Assembly: GCF_002954545.1 (NCBI RefSeq)
Contig: NZ_MSCH01000003.1
Location: 558,001-622,000 of the forward strand
Length of the DNA: 64,000 nucleotides
DNA from: Psychrosphaera saromensis
Lineage (GTDB): Bacteria; Pseudomonadota; Gammaproteobacteria; Enterobacterales; Alteromonadaceae
Reading direction: 5' to 3'
The notes under the pieces were generated by a model. That model was not told the origin of the DNA, made no database searches, and worked only from the letters and a program-made list of their open reading frames with translations. Below are positions 24,858 to 34,593 of the stretch, piece after piece (positions within the stretch are counted from its first letter, which is position 1; each line of letters opens with the position of its first letter). The translations under genes were made by a program, and so were the position numbers.

Positions 24858-27800
24858 ATGAGTGCCTCCTCTATTTTTTCGTATCTAGCATTAGCTAGAA
24901 AAACACTAGGCTTTAGATTTCTAAATAACACGCTATTAACCTTAGGGTTATTGGTTGGCCTTGGTTATACAAGCACAGCCTATAGTGCAATAAGTATCGT
25001 TACTGAAGCTAAGTGGACGGTATTTGAAACCGACAGTTTCCGCATTCATTACACCGCAGAATATAGAGATTGGGCTATTTCAGCAGCTCACGACATGGAA
25101 GCCGCAGCTAAAACAGTGAAAGACCACCAAAACAGAGACTTAAAAATGAAAGTCGATGTTGTTGTTTTTGACCCTTTCAATGACTCTAACGGCTTTGCGA
25201 TTCCATTTAGTAACAAACCAATTATGGCGCTGTTTGCCACACCTCCTCAGTCAGATTCCATCATTTCAAACTCTAGTAGCTGGCAACAATTATTAAGCTT
25301 GCATGAATATGTTCATTTGGTTCATATAGGCCAGCCTTCTCGTCAAAGTTTTAAACAATCTTTATCTAAGTATTGGGATTTATACGATATTTATAAATCG
25401 TCAGGCATGCCGCGCTGGGTAACAGAGGGTTACGCAACTTTACTTGAGTCTAAACTTACCGGCAGGGGGCGTTTATTCGATGTGCAAGTCGAAGCCATGT
25501 TATTACAATTTGCCCGTGAAGGTGCATTACCTAAATACAGTGAGTTAAGTAATACCAGCGGACGTTACCAAATAGGCAGCATGGCTTACTTAGTTGGTGT
25601 GCGTTATTTATCTTGGTTAGAAAAAAACTACTCAGAAGAAACACTAGATTCAGTATGGACACGTTTACGCGGTAAAAAAAGTCGTTCATTTAACGATGCA
25701 TTTAAAGGCGTATTTTTAGAGACGCCTGAATATTTATACCAACGCTTTGTTGCTGAATTTACATTTAACGCGCTTGCAATGCAGAAGCAACTAGAACAAA
25801 CCAAACCTACTAATTCTTCTATTTGGTTAAATGCCGAATACGATATGACCGCCCCAGCTTTAAGCCCAAACAACAAATACCTAGCTGTTATAGAATCAGA
25901 TGAAGATAAAAGCATTGTATTAAATGTTTACCAAACGGCTGATAACAAAGAAGCTCAAGACGATTTTGAAAAAGAAAAAGTTGAACTGCTAGAAAATGAT
26001 CCTGTAGATATTGGAGACAGTGCTCCAAGCGTATTTAAACGAAAAGTAGAACATACTCTGCAACAAACTAACTTCTCAGGCATAAGAAATCCAAGATGGC
26101 TAGACGATGACCATATTTTATATGGTGCAAAAACTATCGACAGCAACGGCATGCAGCATCAAGATTTATTTCAATGGCAATTAAGCACAGGTGATGTCAG
26201 CCAATTAACTCGTCATGCTAATTTACGCCGTTTTGATGTTACTCCGACGGGTAAAGTAATCGCCGAGCAAACTCGTGGAGGTTATTCAGGTTTAATCTCT
26301 TTTGAATTATCACAAATAGATGGTTCCACTCTGGGAGAGGCAGAGTTAACTAAACTGAGTGAGTTTTCATTAGCTCATATATATGACTTTCCAAGAATTA
26401 ATCCAAGTGATGCCACCCAACTGGCCTATTTAAAAAGCACACATAACCAACCGTGGAGCCTTTACATTACCTCCTTGTCAAATGGCACAGATAGCGCATT
26501 AAAAGCAATGCAGGTAAACATGCCAAAGGGTTACCAATTTTTATCATTCCCAGAATGGGCAGCTGATGGCAAGTCTCTATATTTTGTTGCTGGAGTAAAA
26601 GACACATTAAAAGTTTATGAATTTACACTAGCTACAGGTCAGCTTATGGCGGTAACTCATGGGCAAACAACTGTGTCTTGGCCAATTGAGCTTGTGCAAA
26701 AACCTGAAACAGACCCAGATACAAATCAAGAGCAACAAGAAACAACACGTTTACTTAATATATCTGTGCAAAGCCGTGGGCCAGATATATTTACTCAGCC
26801 GTTAATCGCTAAAAACTTCTCTAATATCACAGAGTTTGCTGATGTAAAAACATTAAGTACAGCATCCAATAATTCAGACTCACCAATACAAATGCCAGCA
26901 GCTAAATTAAGCGCAGACACCTCAATTGGTAAAGAATATGACTACCATGTAAAAGATCAAGATATCACTTTTGTTTGGATTGGTTCTGAATCAAGTGCAT
27001 CAATAGGAACGAGTGAGATTGGCATTAAAGGCAGCGACTTATTGCAAAAAACAAATTGGGATATTAATTTTCTAGCCAGTAGCAGAGGTGGATTAACCAA
27101 GGGCGTATCAGCTAATTTTACTTACAGTAGCTTGCCAGTTAAATTTTCGGCCCATGTATATGACTTTGAATTAGACGCTAGCGAACAAAAAAACTCATCT
27201 GCACTTAGTGCTGAATCTTATACCGGTTATAGTGTCAGCGCTAACCTTCCGTATTTGCTCACTCATGGCTTGTTGGCTTCATACCAAGGTGAATTAAGCG
27301 CCAGTTACAATGCACAAGAACAAACCTTAATTGAAACTACAATAACAGAGCTCCGTCATCAACAGTCTTGGTATTTAGACAAGCAAACATGGGGATTAAC
27401 TCAATCTTCCGACTTTACCTATTTGGAAGGTGAGACTGATATTGCAAGCTTAACGACAACTGAACAATGGAATGGCTCTCAAGGTGCATTGTCATTTGGT
27501 GGCCATATTTTCGGTATAAAATTAACTGTCTCAGAGCAATTTGCAAAACGTAATGACAGCAGTTTAAACCTACTAAGTTTAGGTGGTGTTGAAACCAATA
27601 TCATTAACGCTAAAGCCCATTCAAACTGGCTATTTTCACCCGAATTACCGTTTCATTTCCAGACAGGTAACGACTATAAAAATACAACCGTTAGCTTAAA
27701 CGGGCGCTCCTCATCTTGGGAATTATATTATTCAGCCCCTGAAATGGATGATGTTAATCGCGCTAAAATCATAGGATTCAAAGACAGTGCATCAATAGAT

Positions 27801-27914
27801 ATGTTCCGCTCAGGTATCACTAATTTAGAAATTAAATACGGCATTGCCGATGTACAGCTAGATGAAGACGGCCATAAAATCCAAGCCTGGTTACTAGGAC
27901 TATATCGCTTTTAA
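24858..27914 (+). CDS. Large surface protein: peptidase-MA-like domain, beta-propeller and outer membrane barrel
   Basis: 1018 residues. A signal peptide (to about residue 43) is followed by a gluzincin-like zinc site: HEYVH at 149-153 and Glu190 in TEGYA, 36 residues later. Residues about 320-620 contain TolB/WD-like propeller repeats (ALSPNNKYLAVIESDED; FPEWAADGKSLYFVAGV). The C-terminal 300 residues alternate polar and hydrophobic and end in LLGLYRF, a terminal Phe typical of outer membrane barrels. I infer a metallopeptidase exposed on or under the outer membrane. Both metallopeptidase ligand sets look intact. Monocistronic. Confidence 0.78.
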   Translation: MSASSIFSYLALARKTLGFRFLNNTLLTLGLLVGLGYTSTAYSAISIVTEAKWTVFETDSFRIHYTAEYRDWAISAAHDMEAAAKTVKDHQNRDLKMKVDVVVFDPFNDSNGFAIPFSNKPIMALFATPPQSDSIISNSSSWQQLLSLHEYVHLVHIGQPSRQSFKQSLSKYWDLYDIYKSSGMPRWVTEGYATLLESKLTGRGRLFDVQVEAMLLQFAREGALPKYSELSNTSGRYQIGSMAYLVGVRYLSWLEKNYSEETLDSVWTRLRGKKSRSFNDAFKGVFLETPEYLYQRFVAEFTFNALAMQKQLEQTKPTNSSIWLNAEYDMTAPALSPNNKYLAVIESDEDKSIVLNVYQTADNKEAQDDFEKEKVELLENDPVDIGDSAPSVFKRKVEHTLQQTNFSGIRNPRWLDDDHILYGAKTIDSNGMQHQDLFQWQLSTGDVSQLTRHANLRRFDVTPTGKVIAEQTRGGYSGLISFELSQIDGSTLGEAELTKLSEFSLAHIYDFPRINPSDATQLAYLKSTHNQPWSLYITSLSNGTDSALKAMQVNMPKGYQFLSFPEWAADGKSLYFVAGVKDTLKVYEFTLATGQLMAVTHGQTTVSWPIELVQKPETDPDTNQEQQETTRLLNISVQSRGPDIFTQPLIAKNFSNITEFADVKTLSTASNNSDSPIQMPAAKLSADTSIGKEYDYHVKDQDITFVWIGSESSASIGTSEIGIKGSDLLQKTNWDINFLASSRGGLTKGVSANFTYSSLPVKFSAHVYDFELDASEQKNSSALSAESYTGYSVSANLPYLLTHGLLASYQGELSASYNAQEQTLIETTITELRHQQSWYLDKQTWGLTQSSDFTYLEGETDIASLTTTEQWNGSQGALSFGGHIFGIKLTVSEQFAKRNDSSLNLLSLGGVETNIINAKAHSNWLFSPELPFHFQTGNDYKNTTVSLNGRSSSWELYYSAPEMDDVNRAKIIGFKDSASIDMFRSGITNLEIKYGIADVQLDEDGHKIQAWLLGLYRF

Positions 27915-27964
27915 AGCTATATCCCGCTTAAATAGCGGGTTCAATTACCTTTTATTTAGCGCAT

Positions 27965-28017
27965 AAAAAAACACAATATTTACCAGCAGAGTTTTGCTCT
28001 TGCCGGTAAATATTGTG
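27965..28017 (-). terminator. Terminator of the nrt-porin operon
   Basis: A 13-bp stem (27972-27984 with 28005-28017) followed on the minus strand by seven T (27971-27965). It ends the nrtABD-porin transcript. Confidence 0.85.
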
Positions 28018-28056
28018 CCTTACTCTCCTATAGCGGAGTTTATTTAAGTCTTTTAA

Positions 28057-29220
28057 TTAAAACGTATAACCCGTCCAAATCCATAATTTATCTGTATCTA
28101 CTTTACCGGCATCTTGATCGCCTGCTGTATACATAGCGTATTTAACCCCAACAGGAAAATCAGCTATTTTAGTGGTGTAAATCACATTAAGCTCAGTACC
28201 CAAATCATCAACCGTTGCAGACGCTTCATCTGCAGCATAACTATGGAAAGTAGCTGACCATTTGCCACCACCCGCTTTTCCCGCAACCGTTGCATATAAA
28301 TCATTTAAACCAACACCTGGCGTACCAAGGAATTGATCTGACCAACCATTAAATTTATGTAATGTGGCCAATGGCGTTGCAAAACCTACCGCTCCATCAT
28401 CAGAGCCTAATGACTCATAACCGGCTTTTACGCTAACACCACCAAATTTTGTCCCTACTTCGCCAAGCATGTAACTTGTGTCGTATTCCATACCTGCACT
28501 TTCATTGGTTTGAGTAGCAAACTCTACCGTATAAGAAATATCACTTTTAGCACCGACTAAACGAGCACCAAAGGTGTTTAGTGAATTGTCTGTGCCATTA
28601 TCCGTTTCTAATAAATAACCGTAACCTGTGACCGTGCCGAACTCTGTTTTTAAAGCCGCATTTAACAAGATATCACTTGAATCTATATCTGCTGCGTCTT
28701 CGAAAATACGATTACGTTTTGTGATATAAGCCGCTGAAACTTTTAATTTTTCAGACGCATTATAAGTAGCAGATAATGCATCAAACGTTTGTTTGTCGTT
28801 ACGCCAACCTACGTGACCAACAAAACGATGGTTGTCCATAGTGATCACCTGACGACCCAGCTTTACACTAACTTTATCTTGGGTATACCCGATATAAGCT
28901 TGGTCTAACTCGGTGGTTGCTGGATCAGCAATGACTGAATAACCCGTCTCACCATTTTGCGTACTGTTATAATCTTCAATTAACGCCACTGAGTTTTCTA
29001 ACTCAACAAAGCCATAAAAACCACTATAAGCATTGGTTTTAAAGTTGGCTTTGGTCCTTAACGTTAACGCATTTGCATCTTCAAGCGCGTTGTCTTGAGT
29101 AACTGATTCATAACGTAAACGTAAGTCGACATTAGCTGTACCTAGGTTCGTTTCAATAGCGGCATAAGACGCCGTAGATGCCAGTACCGGAATTAATGTC
29201 GCAAGTATTTTTTTGTTCAT
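28057..29220 (-). CDS. Outer membrane porin (alginate-export-like) in the nrt operon
   Basis: 387 residues. A signal peptide (1-20, ending A-S-Y-A) is followed by a barrel with repeated aromatic girdles (LRLRYESV, KLGRQVITMDNHRF, WTGYTF at the C-terminus ending in Phe). The segment LGRQVITMDNHRFVGHVGWR is a hallmark of alginate-export-family barrels. It is 158 bp behind nrtD on the same strand, with no clear terminator between. The position suggests an outer membrane channel for nitrate; this is inferred from location only. Confidence 0.8.
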   Translation of the reverse strand: MNKKILATLIPVLASTASYAAIETNLGTANVDLRLRYESVTQDNALEDANALTLRTKANFKTNAYSGFYGFVELENSVALIEDYNSTQNGETGYSVIADPATTELDQAYIGYTQDKVSVKLGRQVITMDNHRFVGHVGWRNDKQTFDALSATYNASEKLKVSAAYITKRNRIFEDAADIDSSDILLNAALKTEFGTVTGYGYLLETDNGTDNSLNTFGARLVGAKSDISYTVEFATQTNESAGMEYDTSYMLGEVGTKFGGVSVKAGYESLGSDDGAVGFATPLATLHKFNGWSDQFLGTPGVGLNDLYATVAGKAGGGKWSATFHSYAADEASATVDDLGTELNVIYTTKIADFPVGVKYAMYTAGDQDAGKVDTDKLWIWTGYTF

Positions 29221-29378
29221 GATTATTCCCTAATAAGTTTTGTAGTTATTCTTTTATATTTTGGTTATTACTATTATTTTTGTTTTCTATTTTGTGCATT
29301 TTTAATGCATCTATTTGTTATGTTCTTGCCACTTGGGCAATCCCTGTTTTGTATTCGTGTTAGACAACGCCAGCTTGT

Positions 29379-30182
29379 TTAAACTTTGCGTTGTTTTTCA
29401 TATAAGAAGGTTAACACTTCTGAACGGTACTGGTTGTACTGTGTGTCCTTAGCAAGCTCTAATCTACTACGAGGTCTTTCTAAATTTACATCGAGTATCT
29501 CGCCAATAGTGGCTGCGGGGCCGTTAGTCATCATCACAATACGGTCAGATAACAACACAGCTTCATCAACATCGTGGGTTATCATGATGACCGTATTGTT
29601 TAACTCATCTTGAATTTCCATTAACGAGTCTTGCATGTGGGCGCGAGTTAACGCATCTAATGCTCCAAACGGTTCATCCATTAACAGCACTTCTGGTTGC
29701 ATAGCTAATGCTCTTGCAATACCTACGCGTTGCTTCATACCGCCAGATATTTCATCTGGACGTTTGTGCATGGCGTGATCCATATGCACTAGCTTTAAGT
29801 TGTATTCAATCCAGTCTTTCATTTCTGCTGCTGACTTAGTTTTTGCAAAAACCTGTTTAACCGCCAGCTCCACATTTTGATAGGTTGTTAACCAAGGTAA
29901 TAAAGAATGGTTTTGAAATACCACAGCGCGTTCAGGGCCAGGTTCGTTCACTTCTTTACCCGCTAAAATCACGCCGCCACTGGTTGCTTGATACAAGCCA
30001 GCAACCACATTTAATACGGTAGATTTACCACAGCCAGAGTGACCAATTAACGATATAAACTCGCCTTTGTTTATCTTTAAATCCACGCCTTTTAACGCGG
30101 TAAAATCACCTTTTGGGGTAGGAAACACCATATCTATGTTACTAATATCGAGTAGTAATTCGTTTTTAACAGTCATATTCAT
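29379..30182 (-). CDS. nrtD: Nitrate ABC transporter ATPase NrtD/NasD
   Basis: 267 residues. Walker A GHSGCGKST near 50, Q-loop VVFQNHSLLPW, signature SGGMKQRVGIARAL, Walker B EVLLMDEPFGALDAL, and switch His in MITHDVDEAV. This is the single-domain ATPase type of the nitrate/sulfonate/taurine family. It lacks the C-terminal binding domain of cyanobacterial NrtC. It is placed after nrtB with an 8-bp gap. Confidence 0.94.
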   Translation of the reverse strand: MNMTVKNELLLDISNIDMVFPTPKGDFTALKGVDLKINKGEFISLIGHSGCGKSTVLNVVAGLYQATSGGVILAGKEVNEPGPERAVVFQNHSLLPWLTTYQNVELAVKQVFAKTKSAAEMKDWIEYNLKLVHMDHAMHKRPDEISGGMKQRVGIARALAMQPEVLLMDEPFGALDALTRAHMQDSLMEIQDELNNTVIMITHDVDEAVLLSDRIVMMTNGPAATIGEILDVNLERPRSRLELAKDTQYNQYRSEVLTFLYEKQRKV

Positions 30183-30190
30183 CTCCTTAA

Positions 30191-31228
30191 TTACCGAACT
30201 TCAGAGTTTTTGTCCCAAGACAAAATACGCTGTAGTTGCATCATAGTGCGGTCTAATAAAAACCCGATTAAGCCAATAACGATAACAGCCGTCATGATCC
30301 GACTTAGAGACTCAGAGCTACCGTTTTGAAATTCATCCCAAACAAATTTTCCCAAACCTGGATTTTGTGCCAGCATTTCTGCGGCGATTAATACCATCCA
30401 AGCTATGCCTAATGACAAACGCATTCCGGTAAAAATGGCAGGAACTGAAGCAGGTAAAACAATTTTTTGAATATGCGTAAACGCAGACAATCTTAATACT
30501 TTACTCACATTCACCCAGTCACTGTTTAGTGAAGCGACACCTACAGATGTGTTAATCACCATTGGCCAAATACAACACAAGGTGACGGTGATCATGGAAA
30601 CAATAAATGACTTAGCAAACATAGGATCTGTCGAGGTATAAACCGCACTCACCACCATAGTGACCAAAGGCAGCCAAGCGAGTGGGGATACAGGTTTAAA
30701 TATTTGAATAATCGGGTTTATAGCTGTGTTTAACGACTTACTTAAGCCAATGGCAATACCTAATGGAATGGCAACAATAGCCGCAACTACAAAGCCACTT
30801 AACACAGTAATTAAACTAGTAATAATTTGATCAATAAAGGTTTCTTTACCTGTGTAGGCACGAGTTTTAGGCTTATACATTGGATCTTTAGCTAACCGTG
30901 CTTGGTTTCTATTTTCTTGGCGCTCATAAAAAGCGGCTTCTTTTTCTCTGCTTTCAACATGCTCATTAAATAAATTGCCTACTTGCGTCATCACTTGTGA
31001 AGGTCCAGGGAACTTACCTAGCGATGTATCTATATTATTTGCACCTACAGTCCAAAACAGTAGGAAGATTAATATACCAATTGACGGTAACGTCACTGCC
31101 TTAAAAAAGTTAACTATAAAAGGAGGTAACTGTGCTTTTATCACAGATTCATTTTTACGAGTGATAAGCCGAGCAATTAAACTAGCCATTCTTAAATCCT
31201 TATACTTAAAAAAGGTGTGAGAAAACAA
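30191..31228 (-). CDS. nrtB: Nitrate ABC transporter permease NrtB
   Basis: 345 residues. A first membrane segment (about 44-66), then a long polar insert (about 90-140, rich in charged residues), then five more segments. The EAA-like loop (VSKVLRLSAFTHIQKIVLPASVPAIFTG) contacts the ATPase, as in NrtB. It is 33 bp after nrtA. Confidence 0.93.
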   Translation of the reverse strand: MFSHTFFKYKDLRMASLIARLITRKNESVIKAQLPPFIVNFFKAVTLPSIGILIFLLFWTVGANNIDTSLGKFPGPSQVMTQVGNLFNEHVESREKEAAFYERQENRNQARLAKDPMYKPKTRAYTGKETFIDQIITSLITVLSGFVVAAIVAIPLGIAIGLSKSLNTAINPIIQIFKPVSPLAWLPLVTMVVSAVYTSTDPMFAKSFIVSMITVTLCCIWPMVINTSVGVASLNSDWVNVSKVLRLSAFTHIQKIVLPASVPAIFTGMRLSLGIAWMVLIAAEMLAQNPGLGKFVWDEFQNGSSESLSRIMTAVIVIGLIGFLLDRTMMQLQRILSWDKNSEVR

Positions 31229-31261
31229 AGGTGTTTTCCCACATTAAGGTTGAAGGTGAGG

Positions 31262-32686
31262 TTAAAGCTTATCTTTGGCTTTTAAACCAATATCAAATTT
31301 ATCAATGTATTCATTCGGTTTTGTACCGTCATACACTATGTTGTCGATGAAATGAGTTTGCGGAGAACGATAACCATCTTCACCTTTTAAACTTGAAAAT
31401 TCAGACGCTGGTACTAATTTATCTGCAATTAACGATTTGACCGCAGCCATATAAATATCTGGGCGATATACTTTTTTAGCAACATCTGCATACCAAGCAT
31501 CCGATTTTTGTTCGCTAATTTGTCCCCAACGGCGCATTTGCGTTAAGTACCAAATAGCGTCTGAGTAATACGGATAAGTCGCGTTGTAACGGAAGAACAC
31601 ATTGAAGTCAGGTACTGCTCGTTTATCACCTTTTTCATATTCAAAGGTGCCAGTCATGCTGTTTGCGATAACTTCATAGTCAGCACCAACATAGTTTGAC
31701 TGAGATAATATTTTTACTGCAGCAGGACGGTTAGCATTGTTGTTTTCATCCAACCACATGGCTGCACGAATAAGCGCACGAGTTAAACGAATTGTGGTAT
31801 TTGGATATTTTTCAGAAAATTCTTTAGTGATACCAAATACTTTCTCTGGATTGTCTTTCCAAATTTCATAGTCAGTCACAACAGGAACACCAATTCCTTT
31901 AAATACAGCTTGTTGATTCCACGGTTCACCAACGCAATAACCATATATAGTTCCCGCTTCTAACGTGGAAGGCATTTGTGGTGGTGGAGTAACTGACAAT
32001 AAGGCTTGAGCATCAATTTTTCCCGACGTATCACCTTTATGTGGAGCATAAAAACCAGGGTGAATTCCACCAGCGGCTAACCAATAACGTAATTCGTAGT
32101 TATGAGTAGAAACGGGAAACACCATGCCCATATTAAACGGCTTACCTGCATCTATATATTTTTCTACTACAGGTTTTAATGCATCAGCTTTGATTGGGTG
32201 AACGGGACGTCCGTCGGCCATTTTAGGAATGTTTGGCTTCATTTGCTCCCAAATTTCGTTGGATACCGTAATTGCATTACCATTTAAGTCCATTGAAAAG
32301 GGGGTGATGATCTCGGCTTTGGTACCGTAACCTATGGTTGCTGCAATTGGCTGGCCAGCCAACATATGCGCGCCATCCAATCTGCCGTCAATAACGCCAT
32401 CTAACAGGACTTTCCAGTTAGCTTGGGCTTCAATAGTGACGTACAAACCTTCGTCTTCAAAATAACCATTTTCATAAGCGACCGCGATTGGCGCCATGTC
32501 AGTTAATTTAATAAAACCAAATTTAAGCTCTTCCTTTTCTGGATAACCTAACTCAGCACTGGCACCAAAACTGATTGATGTAGCAATTAACCCCGTTGCG
32601 ACGATCATTGTCTTCATCTTACTCATTGCGCTTGTTAACGGCTTCATTGCCTTTATAAGCTTTGTTGTTTTTATTTGTGTTTCCAT
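31262..32686 (-). CDS. nrtA: Nitrate ABC transporter substrate-binding protein NrtA
   Basis: 474 residues from the chosen ATG (32686), which has GGGA 9 nt upstream; ATGs at 32740 and 32692 are less suited. A long N-region precedes the hydrophobic signal core ([19 protein letters not shown]), without a lipobox, so it is periplasmic. The nitrate-binding fold is shown by [31 protein letters not shown], and [14 protein letters not shown]. It is a paralogue of NasS (5247-6332). First gene of the nrt operon behind an ANTAR leader. Confidence 0.94.
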   Translation of the reverse strand: METQIKTTKLIKAMKPLTSAMSKMKTMIVATGLIATSISFGASAELGYPEKEELKFGFIKLTDMAPIAVAYENGYFEDEGLYVTIEAQANWKVLLDGVIDGRLDGAHMLAGQPIAATIGYGTKAEIITPFSMDLNGNAITVSNEIWEQMKPNIPKMADGRPVHPIKADALKPVVEKYIDAGKPFNMGMVFPVSTHNYELRYWLAAGGIHPGFYAPHKGDTSGKIDAQALLSVTPPPQMPSTLEAGTIYGYCVGEPWNQQAVFKGIGVPVVTDYEIWKDNPEKVFGITKEFSEKYPNTTIRLTRALIRAAMWLDENNNANRPAAVKILSQSNYVGADYEVIANSMTGTFEYEKGDKRAVPDFNVFFRYNATYPYYSDAIWYLTQMRRWGQISEQKSDAWYADVAKKVYRPDIYMAAVKSLIADKLVPASEFSSLKGEDGYRSPQTHFIDNIVYDGTKPNEYIDKFDIGLKAKDKL

Positions 32687-32786
32687 TGTCATGCTTCCCG
32701 TATTATTTTTATTAATGACCATCGACAAATACGTTTGCAATCAGGAGCGTTAAACAGCTAATTAAAATTATTAAGTTCCAGAAAGC

Positions 32787-32831
32787 AAAAAACCACCGCC
32801 CATCATTCCCTAAAGAATGTTGAAACGGTGG
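32787..32831 (-). terminator. Regulated terminator in the nrtA leader
   Basis: Stem CCACCG (32793-32798) with CGGTGG (32826-32831), an inner CATTC/GAATG hairpin (32804-32819), and six T on the minus strand. It overlaps the ANTAR hairpin P2 by two bases. Confidence 0.82.
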
Positions 32832-32870
32832 CTTCTTTGCCGAACTCACTTGCCTCTCCGAAAGTGAGTT
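32830..32870 (-). promoter_or_regulatory. ANTAR-target RNA in the nrtA leader
   Basis: P2 is GGC-[AAAGAA]-GCC (32841 to 32830), identical to P2 of the narK leader, with A1 and G4. P1 is a 9-bp stem (32870-32862 with 32851-32843) and a 10-nt loop that is not a simple hexaloop. P1 starts about 4 nt from the predicted transcription start. Confidence 0.75.
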
Positions 32871-32884
32871 ACTGGCTGTGTAAT

Positions 32885-32900
32885 TGCATTTACAATGCCA
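32885..32900 (-). promoter_or_regulatory. Sigma-54 promoter of nrtA
   Basis: TGGCATTGTAAATGCA on the minus strand: -24 TGGCAT, -12 ATGCA, ten bases between GG and GC. The predicted start is near 32874. Upstream only NtrC half-sites (GCAC at 32975 and 32997) are visible. Confidence 0.68.
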
Positions 32901-33108
32901 TTGTAAATTTTCTGTTTAATAACATAGCATTAACTTTTATTGCTGAGTTTAAAAACACATATCGAATGATAATTGCACTATTTTAGTTTGTAACATGCAC
33001 AACTTTGATACAAAATAACCTTTATAATCAACGGGTTAATTTAATTCACTTAACGAATTAACTTTACTAACTTATAAACTTATTTTTACTTGCTGGCGCA
33101 GTAATTTA

Positions 33109-34593
33109 TTAGCTGTTAGCCAATGGCAAACTAAAACTAAAACAGGTTCCTTTGCCTAATTCGCTTTCTACTTTCAATTCTGAATTCAATAATGCCACCA
33201 GCTTTTGACTAATCGCTAAACCCAAACCTACATGGGTACTTTTATCTTCTTGGGCATTACTTGCTCTGTAACGGGCATCAAAAATATGAGCAATTTCATT
33301 ACGGTTAATACCCGTTCCGGTATCTCGTATGTCTATCCGCAATTGATTTTTTTGTTCTTTTAACATGTTAACTGACAAGGTAATAACCCCATTTTCTTGA
33401 GTATGCCTAATCGCATTTTCAATTAAGTTAGTTAACACGCGTTCCAGTTTACCTATGTCAGCAAAAACTAAATAGTTAGCCACTAAAGGTTCTACTTCCA
33501 ACCGAACTCCTTTTTTTGTCGCGTTAAGCTCAAATTTAGCCGTCACATCAAATAATAAATCCGCCAATGGGAAAGGTTCGTGATGAACGGTCACTTGGCC
33601 GCCATCTAAGTAAGCGAGTTCAAATATCTGGTCTATTAGTCGTTTTAAGTTATTGGCATTACGCATAGATATATCCACAAACTTTTGTCTTTCTTGCTCT
33701 GACAACTTACCGCCATGAATGGATAATGTTTCTATGTAACCTTGTAGATTAGCCAGTGGTGTTCTTAAGTCGTGGGAAAGATCAGCCAGTAAAACACGTC
33801 TGTGCTCATCAATATTTTCTAATTGCACTAACTGACTTTGCACTTGTTTTATTAATGAATTAAAGGCTGAGGCTAAAACGTTTATTTCATTGTTTGAGTC
33901 TTTGGATACACTGAAGTCTATTTCCACCTGACTAAGGTTATTTTGATCAATGGCTTTTATGGCCGTTGCCATTTTATTAAGTGGTGCAGTAAATGATTTA
34001 AACAGACCCAGCAGTAAAACAAGCAACACGCCTAAACTGGCAACAATCACAATAGAGACATCTTTTAAACTATGACTGTCTTGTACAGATTTAACGATGG
34101 AGTCGTGTATTTCACCGCCAATGATCATATACAAATAGCCTTGCAGCACTCCCTCTTTATAAACAGGAGAAGCTGAGAATATTTTTTGTTTTTCTAGATT
34201 TCTTGGGTCGTCGCCCAGCACAGGCAATTCAACCTGATTGGATAACAAAGACTGAATTGGCGCTACATTTACCAGCTCACGCTTAACTTTCCCCGGCTCA
34301 GCAGAATATGTGAGTACCTTGCCGTTTGGATCTAAATAATAGAACTCGAAACTAGGGCCTAACATCATCAAGGTATGGAATAGGTTTTTTAAGCCGTCGT
34401 AATCATAAACCCCCTCAGCCAATAAAGGATTGTCAGTCACTAAGTGCTCCGCCAGTCCCAGATGAAGTCTTTGTTCAGATTCCAACTGAGTACTTTGCTG
34501 AAGCTGACTGCTCCACAAAAATGACAAATAGAGTATGACTGAAAATGCCAATGTTAAAGACAAGGCAATACGTTGATAAAGAGATAATGACAT
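33109..34593 (-). CDS. Sensor histidine kinase of the spondin operon
   Basis: 494 residues. Two membrane segments (about 9-30 and 178-200) flank a periplasmic domain of about 145 residues. HAMP (about 201-255) follows, then H box (SHDLRTPLANLQGY near 274), N box (NLIENAIRHTQ), G1 (DTGTGI) and G2 (VGLGLAIS). It overlaps the upstream regulator gene by one base (stop and start share an A). The signal is unknown; the spondin lipoproteins upstream suggest an envelope cue. Confidence 0.9.
   Translation of the reverse strand: MSLSLYQRIALSLTLAFSVILYLSFLWSSQLQQSTQLESEQRLHLGLAEHLVTDNPLLAEGVYDYDGLKNLFHTLMMLGPSFEFYYLDPNGKVLTYSAEPGKVKRELVNVAPIQSLLSNQVELPVLGDDPRNLEKQKIFSASPVYKEGVLQGYLYMIIGGEIHDSIVKSVQDSHSLKDVSIVIVASLGVLLVLLLGLFKSFTAPLNKMATAIKAIDQNNLSQVEIDFSVSKDSNNEINVLASAFNSLIKQVQSQLVQLENIDEHRRVLLADLSHDLRTPLANLQGYIETLSIHGGKLSEQERQKFVDISMRNANNLKRLIDQIFELAYLDGGQVTVHHEPFPLADLLFDVTAKFELNATKKGVRLEVEPLVANYLVFADIGKLERVLTNLIENAIRHTQENGVITLSVNMLKEQKNQLRIDIRDTGTGINRNEIAHIFDARYRASNAQEDKSTHVGLGLAISQKLVALLNSELKVESELGKGTCFSFSLPLANS

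Noticed and set aside
29221-29378. Sigma-54 promoter for the porin gene (TGGCAAG in the gap)
   Set aside because: The -12 GC is missing at the right spacing.
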